Assembly (NCBI GenBank): GCA_031549905.1
Contig: JAVBPC010000042.1
Coordinates: forward strand, 1-57,322
Length of the DNA stretch: 57,322 nucleotides
DNA from: Avichristensenella sp031549905
Lineage (GTDB): Bacteria; Bacillota; Clostridia; Christensenellales; Aristaeellaceae
Direction of reading: 5' to 3'
How positions within the stretch are numbered: position 1 is the first letter of the stretch; every line of letters begins with the position of its first letter. The notes below the pieces were generated by a model. That model did not search any database. It was not told the DNA's origin and saw only the letters and a list, made by a program, of their open reading frames with translations. Position numbers and translations under genes: made by a program. This document shows positions 8,081 to 15,913 of this stretch, in pieces.

Positions 8081-9337
8081 TCAGCGAATCCTCAGCCCCT
8101 TGGGCAGGTGGTTTTTCATCACGCCGTCCGCACATTTTCCCCAGCCAAGGCGCAGCCCGCGGTATTCCATCGCAGTCCAGCCTTTGGGATACCCTTCGGC
8201 GGGGAAGGTCTCTCCGGCAAGGTAGCGCGCGGCAGCGGCATCATTAAGCGCCATGCTGTGTTCGAAGGGGCCGATGCCCTGCGCCATTGCCAGCGCATGG
8301 TCGGGGCGAAGCAGCGGCTCATTGCCCTCGGCGATCTTCAGCCCCGTGCGCAGTACGCGCAGGCCGGAGAGGTTCGGCGTCTCATCTGGAAGCAGCCACA
8401 GCGCTTCCCCCGCGCGATAGAGAACACCTTGCAAATCCGCACCGAAAAAGCGATGACGCGGCAGCATAGGCGGGGTTAGTAAGCGTTCCGCTCCATCCCC
8501 GTGGCGCAGCCTCGCCGCGAAGTGACCCTCGCCCTTTTCGCGGTGCGGCCACACGCGCCGTGTTTCTTCCAATACAAAGGCGGGGTGCGCAGCCAAAAAC
8601 GCCGCCACCACGCCCTCATTTTCCGTTTCATTGAATGTGCATGTCGAATACACCATGCGCCCGCCGGGCCGAAGCAGCGCGGCGGCGCTTTTCAGGATGC
8701 GCAGCTGCCTTTCCGCGCAGCCCGCCGGGGTTTCACGCGTCCATTCCGTGCGGGTTTCGGGTCCCCGGCGGAACATGCCTTCGCCGGAACAAGGCGCATC
8801 CACCAAAATGCGGTCAAACCATGCGCCAAGCGCCGCAGCCAGCCGCTCCGGGCTTTCGTTCAGCACAACGGCGTTTGCCACGCCAAGCCTTTCGATGTTT
8901 TGGCTGAGTACCTTCGCGCGCGCGGGCACCGGCTCGTTCGCGGCCAGTACCCCCTCCCCATGGAGCAGCGCGGCGATCTGCGTGCTCTTGCCGCCGGGCG
9001 CGGCGCACAGGTCGAGCACGCGGTGCCCGGGGCGTACATCCAGCAGCGGTACGGCGCACATGGCGCTGGGTTCCTGCAGGTAATACGCGCCCGCAGAGTG
9101 CAGCGGGTGCGCGCCGGGCTTTGCCTCCCGGTCGATATAGTAGGCATCCTTCGCCCAAGGGATGGGCGCGTATGCGCTGGGCAGCGCATCTGAAACCGTT
9201 TCAAGCGGCACGCCGGGGCGCAGGCGCATCCCGCGCCATGCCGCGCCTTCATCCAAAACCCGAAGCAGCGCCCGCCTCTCTTCCGGTGCGAGCGCTGTCA
9301 GGGAATATTCCGCGAAGCCTTCCGGCAAGTCTATCAT
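8081..9337 (-). CDS. RsmF/NOL1-NOP2-Sun family rRNA (cytosine-C5) methyltransferase
   Basis: SAM-dependent RNA m5C methyltransferase, probably acting on 16S rRNA. 418 residues. The Rossmann core has DLCAAPGGKSTQI (about 108), the VDAPCSGEGMFRR motif IV with one active-site Cys (about 195) and MVYSTCTFNETENE motif VI with the catalytic Cys (about 250). A C-terminal RsmF-type RNA-binding extension follows (from about 300). The ATG at 9337 has no Shine-Dalgarno sequence; instead a TATAAT box lies 6 nt upstream, so the transcript may start at the AUG (leaderless). Confidence 0.85.
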   Translation of the reverse strand: MIDLPEGFAEYSLTALAPEERRALLRVLDEGAAWRGMRLRPGVPLETVSDALPSAYAPIPWAKDAYYIDREAKPGAHPLHSAGAYYLQEPSAMCAVPLLDVRPGHRVLDLCAAPGGKSTQIAALLHGEGVLAANEPVPARAKVLSQNIERLGVANAVVLNESPERLAAALGAWFDRILVDAPCSGEGMFRRGPETRTEWTRETPAGCAERQLRILKSAAALLRPGGRMVYSTCTFNETENEGVVAAFLAAHPAFVLEETRRVWPHREKGEGHFAARLRHGDGAERLLTPPMLPRHRFFGADLQGVLYRAGEALWLLPDETPNLSGLRVLRTGLKIAEGNEPLLRPDHALAMAQGIGPFEHSMALNDAAAARYLAGETFPAEGYPKGWTAMEYRGLRLGWGKCADGVMKNHLPKGLRIR

Positions 9338-9343
9338 GCCGGT

Positions 9344-9349
9344 ATTATA
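9344..9349 (-). promoter_or_regulatory. -10 box (TATAAT) abutting the RsmF-like start codon
   Basis: A perfect TATAAT on the minus strand ends 6 nt before the ATG at 9337. A transcription start about 7 nt downstream would coincide with the start codon. The -35 is unclear (TTTGCA at a 20-bp spacing is the best match). Confidence 0.4.
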
Positions 9350-9865
9350 TCATTTTCCTTCCCAAGCCTGCAAATAGGGGTAAGCGTCAATCGCAACGCC
9401 ATCCACATACAGCCCGAAGTGCAGGTGCGGAACCATCTGGTCCCAGGTGGGTTCCGGGCCGTATCCGGTGCTGCCGACGTATCCTAAGATGTCGCCCGCG
9501 CGCACCGCGTCGCCGATGTTCACATCTGCGTAGCCGGACAGATGCGCATAGTAGTGATACACGCCGAATGCATCCGTCACGCCGATGCGGTATCCGCCCA
9601 GCGTCAGCCAACCCTTGTTCGTCACCACGCCGTTGCATACGCTGCGCACCGCCGTGCCCGCGGGTACGATGATGTCGATGCCCTCATGGCTGCGCGCACC
9701 GCCAAAGGAACGCGCATCGCCAAAGCCGGACTCATAGCCGTACGAAGCCGTTTTCGGCAGCGGAAAAACGCGCGTGGGGTCCGTCATCTGGCCGCTGAGC
9801 GGCACAGCGCCGATGGACAAAAGCAAAATCAAAACAAACACCAATAGAATTATTGTTTTTCGCAA
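9350..9865 (-). CDS. M23-family (LytM) peptidoglycan endopeptidase, membrane-anchored
   Basis: An N-terminal hydrophobic segment (about residues 6-23) is a signal peptide or anchor that places the C-terminal LytM domain outside the membrane. The zinc ligands are visible: HEGID (first His and Asp) and the HLHFG motif near the C-terminus. The intermediate H of YYAHLSGY is also present, so the domain looks active. The start is uncertain: GGAGGG (9877-9872) directly abuts an ATG at 9871, whereas the in-frame TTG at 9865 has the normal 6-nt spacing and is preferred (171 aa). A role in cell-wall remodelling, vegetative or sporulation-linked, is inferred. Confidence 0.82.
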   Translation of the reverse strand: MRKTIILLVFVLILLLSIGAVPLSGQMTDPTRVFPLPKTASYGYESGFGDARSFGGARSHEGIDIIVPAGTAVRSVCNGVVTNKGWLTLGGYRIGVTDAFGVYHYYAHLSGYADVNIGDAVRAGDILGYVGSTGYGPEPTWDQMVPHLHFGLYVDGVAIDAYPYLQAWEGK

Positions 9866-9910
9866 GTTCATCCCTCCAATGCAGAAAAAACGAAACTGCG
9901 CAGGGTTTTG

Positions 9911-9939
9911 TTGACGTGTAAAATGTGGCATGCTATACT
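9911..9939 (+). promoter_or_regulatory. Sigma-A promoter of the M42 peptidase operon
   Basis: TTGACG (9911-9916), 17-bp spacer, TATACT (9934-9939), in the divergent gap between the M23 gene and the first M42 gene. Confidence 0.8.
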
Positions 9940-9976
9940 CGCACATAGTACAACAACCAAAGGGGGAGGGGTATCG

Positions 9977-11020
9977 TTGCAAGACCTTTCCGCATTTTTG
10001 CGCGAAATCACGGCGCTGCGCGGCATCTCCGGGGAAGAAATTTCGGTGTCCCGCGCGATTTATGATGCGTTTCGCGCGCACACGGATGATGTTTCCATTG
10101 ATGCCATGCAAAGCGTCACCGCCAGGATCGGCACCGAAGGCCCGCGCGTGATGATCACCGCGCACATTGATGAAATCGGCCTGACCGCCATGCTTGTTGA
10201 GGATGACGGCGCGGTGCGCTTCGGGCGCATCGGCGGCGTAGACCCGCGCATTCTGCCGGGTTCCCGCGTCACCGTGCACACTGATGAAGGCCCGAAAACA
10301 GGCGTGGTGGGCGCAAAGCCGCCGCACCTGCTGACCGCCGAAGACAGGGCAAAGAACTACAAGATGACCCAGCTGTACGTTGACCTGGGCATGCCGGTCG
10401 ATCGCGTGAAGGCGCTTGTGCGCCCCGGCACGCCGATCACGCTGGCGTACACGCCCGTCATGCTGCAAAACCGCCGCATGGCCGTCAAAACGGTCGATGA
10501 CCGGGGCAGCGTGGCCGTAATGCTGCGCACGATGGAACTGCTGAAAAATGCGCATGTGCCCGCGCAGGTTTCATTCGTGGCCGCCGTGCAGGAAGAGGTC
10601 GGCGGTATCGGCGCGGATACCAGCGCGTACCGCGAGAATCCCGACATCGGCATTGCCATCGATGTGACGCACGCGCAGATGCCCGATTGTGACCCGGATG
10701 ATGTGTTCCCGCTGGAAAAGGTGGTGCTCACCGAAGGGCCGAATATCCACCCGAAGGTGCTGCAGCGCCTGGTGGATACTGCCGCCGCCATCCGCGTGGA
10801 TATCCAAAAGGGCATCTGCCCGCGCATCACCTGGACGGACGCATCCTCCCTGCAAATCGCAAGGGCCGGCGTCCCCACCGCGCTGATAGAGGTGCCCCTC
10901 AAGTACATGCACACCACGGTGGAAACGGTTGCGCTGTCCGTGCTGGAAGAGTCCGCGCGCCTGCTGGCGGCGTTCATCCAGGGGCTGACGGATGATCTGG
11001 AGGAATGGCTATGCTTCTAA
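9977..11020 (+). CDS. M42-family metallo-aminopeptidase (copy 1)
   Basis: Cytoplasmic di-zinc aminopeptidase of the TET/glutamyl-aminopeptidase M42 family, which forms large oligomers and degrades peptides. 347 residues from a TTG at 9977, behind the very strong site GGGGGAGGGG. Metal and catalytic residues are all present: AHIDEIG, VDDRG, QEEVG, AIDVTH and YMHTTVE. It opens a three-gene tandem of related peptidases; its 3' end overlaps copy 2 by 10 bp. The N-terminal sequence LQDLSAFLREITALRGISGEE aligns with the start of the other copies. Confidence 0.9.
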   Translation: MQDLSAFLREITALRGISGEEISVSRAIYDAFRAHTDDVSIDAMQSVTARIGTEGPRVMITAHIDEIGLTAMLVEDDGAVRFGRIGGVDPRILPGSRVTVHTDEGPKTGVVGAKPPHLLTAEDRAKNYKMTQLYVDLGMPVDRVKALVRPGTPITLAYTPVMLQNRRMAVKTVDDRGSVAVMLRTMELLKNAHVPAQVSFVAAVQEEVGGIGADTSAYRENPDIGIAIDVTHAQMPDCDPDDVFPLEKVVLTEGPNIHPKVLQRLVDTAAAIRVDIQKGICPRITWTDASSLQIARAGVPTALIEVPLKYMHTTVETVALSVLEESARLLAAFIQGLTDDLEEWLCF

Positions 11021-12051
11021 AAGAACTGACCGCCGCCCGGGGCGTATCCGGAAACGAACACGATATTCGCGGTGTTTTGAAGGGCCTGTGCGAGGCGCGG
11101 GGCGCTTCCGTCCGTACGGACAGGCTGGGGAGCCTCATCGCCACAAAGGACGGGGGCGATGCCTCCGCGCCTAAAATTTTGCTGGCCGCGCACATGGATG
11201 AGGTGGGCCTGCTGATCACCAGCGCCAGGGATGACGGCCTGCTGCGCTATAAGCCTGTAGGCGGAATCGATTCGCGCGTGATGGTATCCAAACCCGTGTT
11301 CGTTGGGGATGCCATGGTGCCCGGCGTGATCGGCGCAAAGGCAATCCACCTGCAAACGGAAGGCGACCGCGACCGCGTGCTGGATCACAGCAACCTGTTC
11401 ATCGATATCGGCGCCAAGGACAAGCAGGAGGCCGAGCGCCTGTGCCCGCCCGGCAGTTATGTCGTATTTGACAGCCCACTGGAAGCATTCGGTGACGGCT
11501 GCGTGGTCAGCCGTGCGCTGGATGACCGCGTCGGCTGCCTGACGCTGCTCAAAGCCCTGGAGCATGGCTATGCCGGCAAACTGACCTGCGCATTCACCGT
11601 GCAGGAGGAAATTGGCCTGCGCGGCGCGACCGTGGTCGGCCAATCGGTCGATTTTGACGCGGCCATCGTGCTGGAAGGCACCGCCGCGAATGACCTGGGC
11701 GATATCCCCTCGGAGCTGCAGGTGTGCAACGTTAGCAAGGGCGTGGCGCTCAGCCACATTGACCGGGCGTCCATCGCACACCCGAAGCTGCGCGCGCTGG
11801 TGGAATCGATCGCCAAAGAGGCGGGCATTCCCTGCCAGCCCAAGCGGTTTGTCAGCGGCGGCAACGACGCGGGCCCCTTGCAGCGCGGCCAGGATGGAAA
11901 GCCCACCGCTGTGCTGTCTGTGCCGTGCCGCTACATCCACTCCCCCGCTTCCGTCGCGGCGCTTTCTGATATCGAGGCGCAGGGCGCGCTGGTGTGCGCG
12001 TTCCTGGACCGGATTCCGGCGCGGTTTCATGAGCTCAATACGCAACTCTAG
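11011..12051 (+). CDS. M42-family metallo-aminopeptidase (copy 2)
   Basis: 346 residues. The ATG at 11011 is preferred over one at 11005 because GGAGG (10999-11003) is then 7 nt away. Ligands are present: AAHMDEVGL, ALDDRVG, QEEIG and YIHSPAS. At the position where copies 1 and 3 have an Asp (AIDVT) this copy has Glu (VLEGTAAND), as in the FrvX/YsdC subgroup. It overlaps copy 1 by 10 bp and is followed 12 bp later by copy 3, so all three are co-transcribed and probably coupled. Confidence 0.9.
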   Translation: MLLKELTAARGVSGNEHDIRGVLKGLCEARGASVRTDRLGSLIATKDGGDASAPKILLAAHMDEVGLLITSARDDGLLRYKPVGGIDSRVMVSKPVFVGDAMVPGVIGAKAIHLQTEGDRDRVLDHSNLFIDIGAKDKQEAERLCPPGSYVVFDSPLEAFGDGCVVSRALDDRVGCLTLLKALEHGYAGKLTCAFTVQEEIGLRGATVVGQSVDFDAAIVLEGTAANDLGDIPSELQVCNVSKGVALSHIDRASIAHPKLRALVESIAKEAGIPCQPKRFVSGGNDAGPLQRGQDGKPTAVLSVPCRYIHSPASVAALSDIEAQGALVCAFLDRIPARFHELNTQL

Positions 12052-12063
12052 GAGGAATGCTTT

Positions 12064-13056
12064 ATGATGAAGGATACACTGCTGAAAATGCTCAAACCCT
12101 TTGGCCCCTCCGGGTGCGAGGAGCCTGCCGCCCGCGTTATCGCCGATATCATCCGCCCCTATGTGGATGATGTGCGGCTTGACACCATGGGCAACCTCAT
12201 CGCCACGAAGCGCGGCCCCGGCAAGCGTATCATGTTCAGCGCGCACATGGACTCCATCGGCTACATCGTGCTGGATGCAGACAAAGAAGGCTTCCTGCGC
12301 GTCAGCAACATCGGCGGTATCCGCGCGGCGCAGGCCGGCGGGCGGCACATCGTGTTCGGCAACGGCAAAGTCGGCGTGATCCAGGATGATGGGTCAAGCG
12401 AAAAGCCGTCGATGACTAACCTGTACATCGATATCGGCGCAACCGGCCGCGATGAGGCGCTGGAAATCGTCCCCATTGGCACGATGGGCGTCGTTGATTT
12501 TCAATGCACCGAGATGGGCGGCAACCTGATAGCCGCGCCCTTTATGGATGACCGCGCCGCGTGCGCTGTGCTGGCGGAACTGCTGATGACGCTGCCCAAA
12601 CAGCCGAAGCATGAGATCGTAGCCGTGTTCTCAGTGCAGGAAGAAGTAGGTTGCCGTGGCGCGCAGGTCGCCGCATTCGCCATTGAGCCGGACATCGGCG
12701 TGGCGATCGACGTAACCGCAGAGGGTGGCATCCCCAAGTGTGACCCGCCGATGCCCATGCGCCTGAACAAGGGCCCTGCCGTCAAGGTCAAGGATTCCGG
12801 CAGCATTTCCACCCCGATGGTCCGCGATGGGCTGGCCAAAGCGGGCAAGGCTGCGGGCGTGCCCTTCCAGTATGAAGTGCTGCCCTACGGCGGCACCGAT
12901 GCCTGCACGATCATGACCTCGCGCGGGGGCGTGCCCGCGGGAACGCTGTCCATTCCCTGCAGGTACATCCATTCGCCGGTGGAGACGGTGTCGCTCACCG
13001 ATATGGAAAACTGCGTGAAGCTGCTGGAAGCGTATGTGGAGCAGATTGTCGAATAA
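12064..13056 (+). CDS. M42-family metallo-aminopeptidase (copy 3)
   Basis: 330 residues starting at the first of two adjacent ATGs, 7 nt behind GGAGGA. Ligands: AHMDSIGY, FMDDRA, QEEVGCRG, AIDVTAE and YIHSPVET. The copies are clearly divergent paralogs rather than recent duplicates. M42 enzymes assemble as dodecamers; hetero-oligomers of several paralogs are known in some archaea, so joint assembly is possible here but is inference. Confidence 0.9.
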   Translation: MMKDTLLKMLKPFGPSGCEEPAARVIADIIRPYVDDVRLDTMGNLIATKRGPGKRIMFSAHMDSIGYIVLDADKEGFLRVSNIGGIRAAQAGGRHIVFGNGKVGVIQDDGSSEKPSMTNLYIDIGATGRDEALEIVPIGTMGVVDFQCTEMGGNLIAAPFMDDRAACAVLAELLMTLPKQPKHEIVAVFSVQEEVGCRGAQVAAFAIEPDIGVAIDVTAEGGIPKCDPPMPMRLNKGPAVKVKDSGSISTPMVRDGLAKAGKAAGVPFQYEVLPYGGTDACTIMTSRGGVPAGTLSIPCRYIHSPVETVSLTDMENCVKLLEAYVEQIVE

Positions 13057-13073
13057 AAGGTAGAAAACCCATG

Positions 13074-13102
13074 AACGGCGTGCATATTGCGCGCCGTTTT
13101 TT
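13074..13102 (+). terminator. Intrinsic terminator of the M42 operon
   Basis: AACGGCG (13074-13080) pairs with CGCCGTT (13092-13098), followed by a T run to 13102. Confidence 0.8.
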
Positions 13103-13255
13103 GTTGCATATCATCACCGCCCGCCCCCTTCGCACATAGGATAGAGCGGGTTTGGCCGGTTGAAAGCAAAACAGGGCTTTTGCGGCACGCGATTTTGTCC
13201 GCGCCTTTTCCCATTACTTGCACGCGGCGGATAAACCCAATTCACCGCCGATATC

Positions 13256-13282
13256 ACCAAAAAGGAACGGCCGCATATGCTG
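13256..13282 (+). promoter_or_regulatory. Candidate sigma-K promoter of the collagen-like gene
   Basis: AC (13256-13257), 16 bp, CATATGCTG (13274-13282). The sigma-K consensus is AC-N16/17-CATANNNTA, so only the last base differs. No convincing sigma-A promoter is visible in the 215-bp gap. The placement agrees with a late mother-cell gene but rests on pattern matching only. Confidence 0.45.
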
Positions 13283-13317
13283 TGCGCCGTTCATGATAGA
13301 ACAAAGGAGACTTCACC

Positions 13318-13872
13318 ATGGCATTCTGCAATCAAATTTTTAACGGCGGACCGCTGAATCGGTCCCTTGCCCCCATTCGCATCACCGGCGCGACCGGTCC
13401 CCAAGGCCCCGCCGGCCCCCAGGGCCCTACGGGTCCCACCGGTCCCTCCGCCGTCACCTCGTTTGGCGGGCTGAGCAATGGCTCTTTCACCACGGTAGAC
13501 GCAGACGACACCGCCTACACGCAGATTCTTCTTTCGCTGACCTTGCCCGCGCTGGATATCACTTATTCGGGCGCCAGCATGATCGTCGCCAATGCGGGAA
13601 CATACCTGGTAAACTATTCGGTCATTCTCACCTCCGATTTTGCGGGGGATGTAAGCGTAGCCGTGCGCATGAACGGCTTTGCGCTGCCGCAAACGGAACA
13701 GACCATCTCACTGGAAGCGAATGTGCCGGCCACCTTCTCCTCCAGCATGATCCTGACCCTTGCCGCAGGCTCGGTGCTTGACCTTGCCGCGCTGTCGAAT
13801 GCGGGAGAAGGCGGAAGCACGCTCTCCATTCCGGCCGGAAATGCCACCATCACCGTGCTACAGCTTGCCTGA
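13318..13872 (+). CDS. Collagen-like (BclA-type) spore-surface protein
   Basis: 184 residues. A short N-terminal region (about 1-22) is followed by about seven Gly-X-Y triplets (GATGPQGPAGPQGPTGPTGP...). A C-terminal domain of about 130 residues is rich in Ser/Thr/Ala and short beta-strands, resembling the TNF/C1q-like trimerisation domain of exosporium glycoproteins BclA. Strong AAAGGAG site 11 nt before the ATG. No signal peptide, as usual for mother-cell-produced exosporium proteins. The surface localisation is inferred from the family, from the candidate sigma-K promoter and from the sporulation genes elsewhere in the window. Confidence 0.8.
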   Translation: MAFCNQIFNGGPLNRSLAPIRITGATGPQGPAGPQGPTGPTGPSAVTSFGGLSNGSFTTVDADDTAYTQILLSLTLPALDITYSGASMIVANAGTYLVNYSVILTSDFAGDVSVAVRMNGFALPQTEQTISLEANVPATFSSSMILTLAAGSVLDLAALSNAGEGGSTLSIPAGNATITVLQLA

Positions 13873-13888
13873 CGCTTGAATGGAAACA

Positions 13889-13916
13889 GGGGCTGCTCTT
13901 TCGGCAGCCCCCTTTA
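13889..13916 (+). terminator. Intrinsic terminator of the collagen-like gene
   Basis: GGGGCTGC (13889-13896) / GCAGCCCC (13904-13911) with the tail TTTAT. Confidence 0.75.
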
Positions 13917-13918
13917 TA

Positions 13919-13938
13919 CCCCGCGAAAGCGGGGTTTT
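13919..13938 (+). terminator. Second GNRA-loop hairpin terminator
   Basis: CCCCGC-GAAA-GCGGGG (13919-13934) followed by TTTT, immediately after the previous terminator. Tandem hairpins may insulate the convergent ABC genes. Confidence 0.6.
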
Positions 13939-13963
13939 GCTATGCCTGCAAGCGCTTGGCACA

Positions 13964-13995
13964 GATAAAAGACACCCAGCGTTGTTCACGCCGGG
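13964..13995 (-). terminator. Intrinsic terminator of the BmrC/BmrD-like operon
   Basis: On the minus strand CCCGGCGT (13995-13988) pairs, with one G-U, with ACGCTGGG (13982-13975), followed by TGTCTTTTATC. Confidence 0.6.
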
Positions 13996-14016
13996 CATGA
14001 ATTGTTGTTGTTTGGT

Positions 14017-15849
14017 TTAGACCTCTCCCGCCAGCACACGCATCTCCTGCTCTTCGCGGAACTGGTTGGTATACAGCCCATAGTACACGCCGCGTTTGCG
14101 AATCAGCTGCTTGTGGTTGCCATCCTCAATGATCTTGCCGTCATCGATGACCAGAATGCGGTCGGCCGAGCGGATGGTGGACAGCCGGTGCGCCACGATG
14201 AACGATGTGCGCCCCTTCAGCACCTCTTTGATCGCCAGCTGAATCTTTTGCTCCGTTTCCGTATCGACGGATGAAGTCGCCTCATCCAGCACAAAGATGC
14301 GGGGATCGGCCAGGATCGCGCGGGCAAAGGAAATCAGCTGCTTTTCGCCGGTGGACAGGCGGTTTCCGCCCTCGCCTACGTCGGTCTGGTAGCTTTTTTC
14401 CAGCTTTTCAATGAAATGGTCCGCACCGACGAGCTTCGCGGCTTCCTCGATCTCTCCATCGGTCGCATCCAGGCGGCCATAGCGGATGTTATCCGCGATG
14501 GTTCCGGAGAACAGGTGCGGCGTCTGCAGCACGTAACCAAGGTTGGCCTGCAGCCAAAGCTGCGAGCGCTGCCTGGTGTCCACACCGTCAATCTTCACCG
14601 CGCCCGCGCCGGGCTCGTAAAACCGGCAGACTAGGTTTACAATCGTGGATTTGCCGCTGCCCGTTTCGCCCACCAGCGCAACCGTCTGCCCCGCCTTCAC
14701 AGACAGGCAGAAATCGTTAAGCACCGCTTCGCCTTCCTTATATTGGAAGCTAACATGGTCAAACTCGATATCGCCGGTGATGGCGGGCCAGTTCTCCTTT
14801 TTGGGGGCAAAACTGTCGCCGTACTTTTCGATGACTTCCGGCGTGTCCTTGATTTCAGGTTCCGTTTCAATCAGGGACATCACGCGCTCGGCAGCCGCCT
14901 GCGAGGATTGCAGGTCCGCGAAGATGCGCGCCACCTGGTGCACCGGCTCAAAGAAGTTCATCGTGTAGGTGATGAACGCGGTCAGCGTGCCCAGGCTCAT
15001 CGCGCCGCTGAACACATCAAATCCGCCCTTCCACAGCGCGTACGCGGTGGCCAGCATGCCAAGCGACATGACGATGGGCAGGTAGATGGCCGAAAGCGTC
15101 GCCGCGCGCACGGAGGATTTGTGCATCGTTTGGGTCAGCTCCGTGAACTCTTCGAAGTTTGCCTCTTCACGCACCAGGGTTTTGGTGGTCTTGGCGCCCA
15201 TAATGCCTTCGTTAAACGCGCCGGTGATCTTGCTGTTGGTCTTCCTGACCTCGCGGTAGCTTTTCAGAATCTTCCGCTGGAAAAGCGAGCTCACCACAGC
15301 CAGCGGCGGAATCACCAGCATGACCGTAAGCGCCAGCTTCCAGTGGGTCAAAAACATCGGGATGGCGGTGAAAATGATATAGAATGTGCCCCAGCACAGG
15401 TCCAGCAGCGACCAGCCGATGGTATCCGACAGGCGCTGGGTATCGCTGGTCATGCGCGCCATGATGTAGCCCACGGGCGTGCGATCGTAATAGGAAAAGG
15501 GAAGCTCCTGCAGGCGCTCAAACCCCTTTTTCCGTATCAGGTAGCAGACCCCCATCTCGATCTTTCCGCAAAGCCGAAGGAAAGCGAAGATCGCTACCGT
15601 CTGCACGATGACCAGGCCAATATACCTTGCTGCAAACCAGCCAAACCCTTCCGTGGTGCCGTTTGCGATGAAGGTATCGATCGCCTCTTTGGTCATCAGC
15701 GGAAATATCGCGTCCACGCCGGCGCAAATCGCCATCAGTATGGCCACGCCGGCCAGGTGCTTGTAATATGGCTTTGCGTGGCGCAGCAGCCGTTTCCAGA
15801 GCGACGCGTCAAATTTTGCGGAATAATCCTTCTCTTCCCAATCTTGCAT
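14017..15849 (-). CDS. Heterodimeric multidrug ABC exporter subunit, BmrD-like (catalytic-Glu half)
   Basis: 610 residues: six-helix transmembrane domain (about 1-330) fused to an ATP-binding domain (about 350-590). Walker A GETGSGKST (about 392) and Walker B FVLDEATS with the catalytic Glu are intact, but the signature is the degenerate LSTGEK instead of LSGGQ. That is the pattern of the BmrD-type partner in asymmetric heterodimers such as BmrCD. ATG at 15849 behind AGAGGTGAGG. It follows the BmrC-like gene after a 64-bp spacer holding a hairpin. Likely exports hydrophobic drugs or lipids; the substrate is unknown. Confidence 0.88.
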   Translation of the reverse strand: MQDWEEKDYSAKFDASLWKRLLRHAKPYYKHLAGVAILMAICAGVDAIFPLMTKEAIDTFIANGTTEGFGWFAARYIGLVIVQTVAIFAFLRLCGKIEMGVCYLIRKKGFERLQELPFSYYDRTPVGYIMARMTSDTQRLSDTIGWSLLDLCWGTFYIIFTAIPMFLTHWKLALTVMLVIPPLAVVSSLFQRKILKSYREVRKTNSKITGAFNEGIMGAKTTKTLVREEANFEEFTELTQTMHKSSVRAATLSAIYLPIVMSLGMLATAYALWKGGFDVFSGAMSLGTLTAFITYTMNFFEPVHQVARIFADLQSSQAAAERVMSLIETEPEIKDTPEVIEKYGDSFAPKKENWPAITGDIEFDHVSFQYKEGEAVLNDFCLSVKAGQTVALVGETGSGKSTIVNLVCRFYEPGAGAVKIDGVDTRQRSQLWLQANLGYVLQTPHLFSGTIADNIRYGRLDATDGEIEEAAKLVGADHFIEKLEKSYQTDVGEGGNRLSTGEKQLISFARAILADPRIFVLDEATSSVDTETEQKIQLAIKEVLKGRTSFIVAHRLSTIRSADRILVIDDGKIIEDGNHKQLIRKRGVYYGLYTNQFREEQEMRVLAGEV

Positions 15850-15867
15850 GTGCCCTCACCTCTTCAT

Positions 15868-15908
15868 AGAGCCTGTTCAGGATCTTATATACCAAACCCT
15901 GTTGAAAT
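15868..15908. repeat. Short derivative of palindromic element A between the two ABC genes
   Basis: AGAGCCTGTTCAGGATCT (15868-15885) is an exact 18-bp match, inverted, to the right end of the palindrome at 25878-26036. The following ACCAAACCCTG resembles its other arm. On the minus strand the region still forms an 8-bp stem with two wobbles (CAGGGTTT / AGATCCTG). I read it as an internally deleted copy. Confidence 0.5.
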
Positions 15909-15913
15909 CTGTA

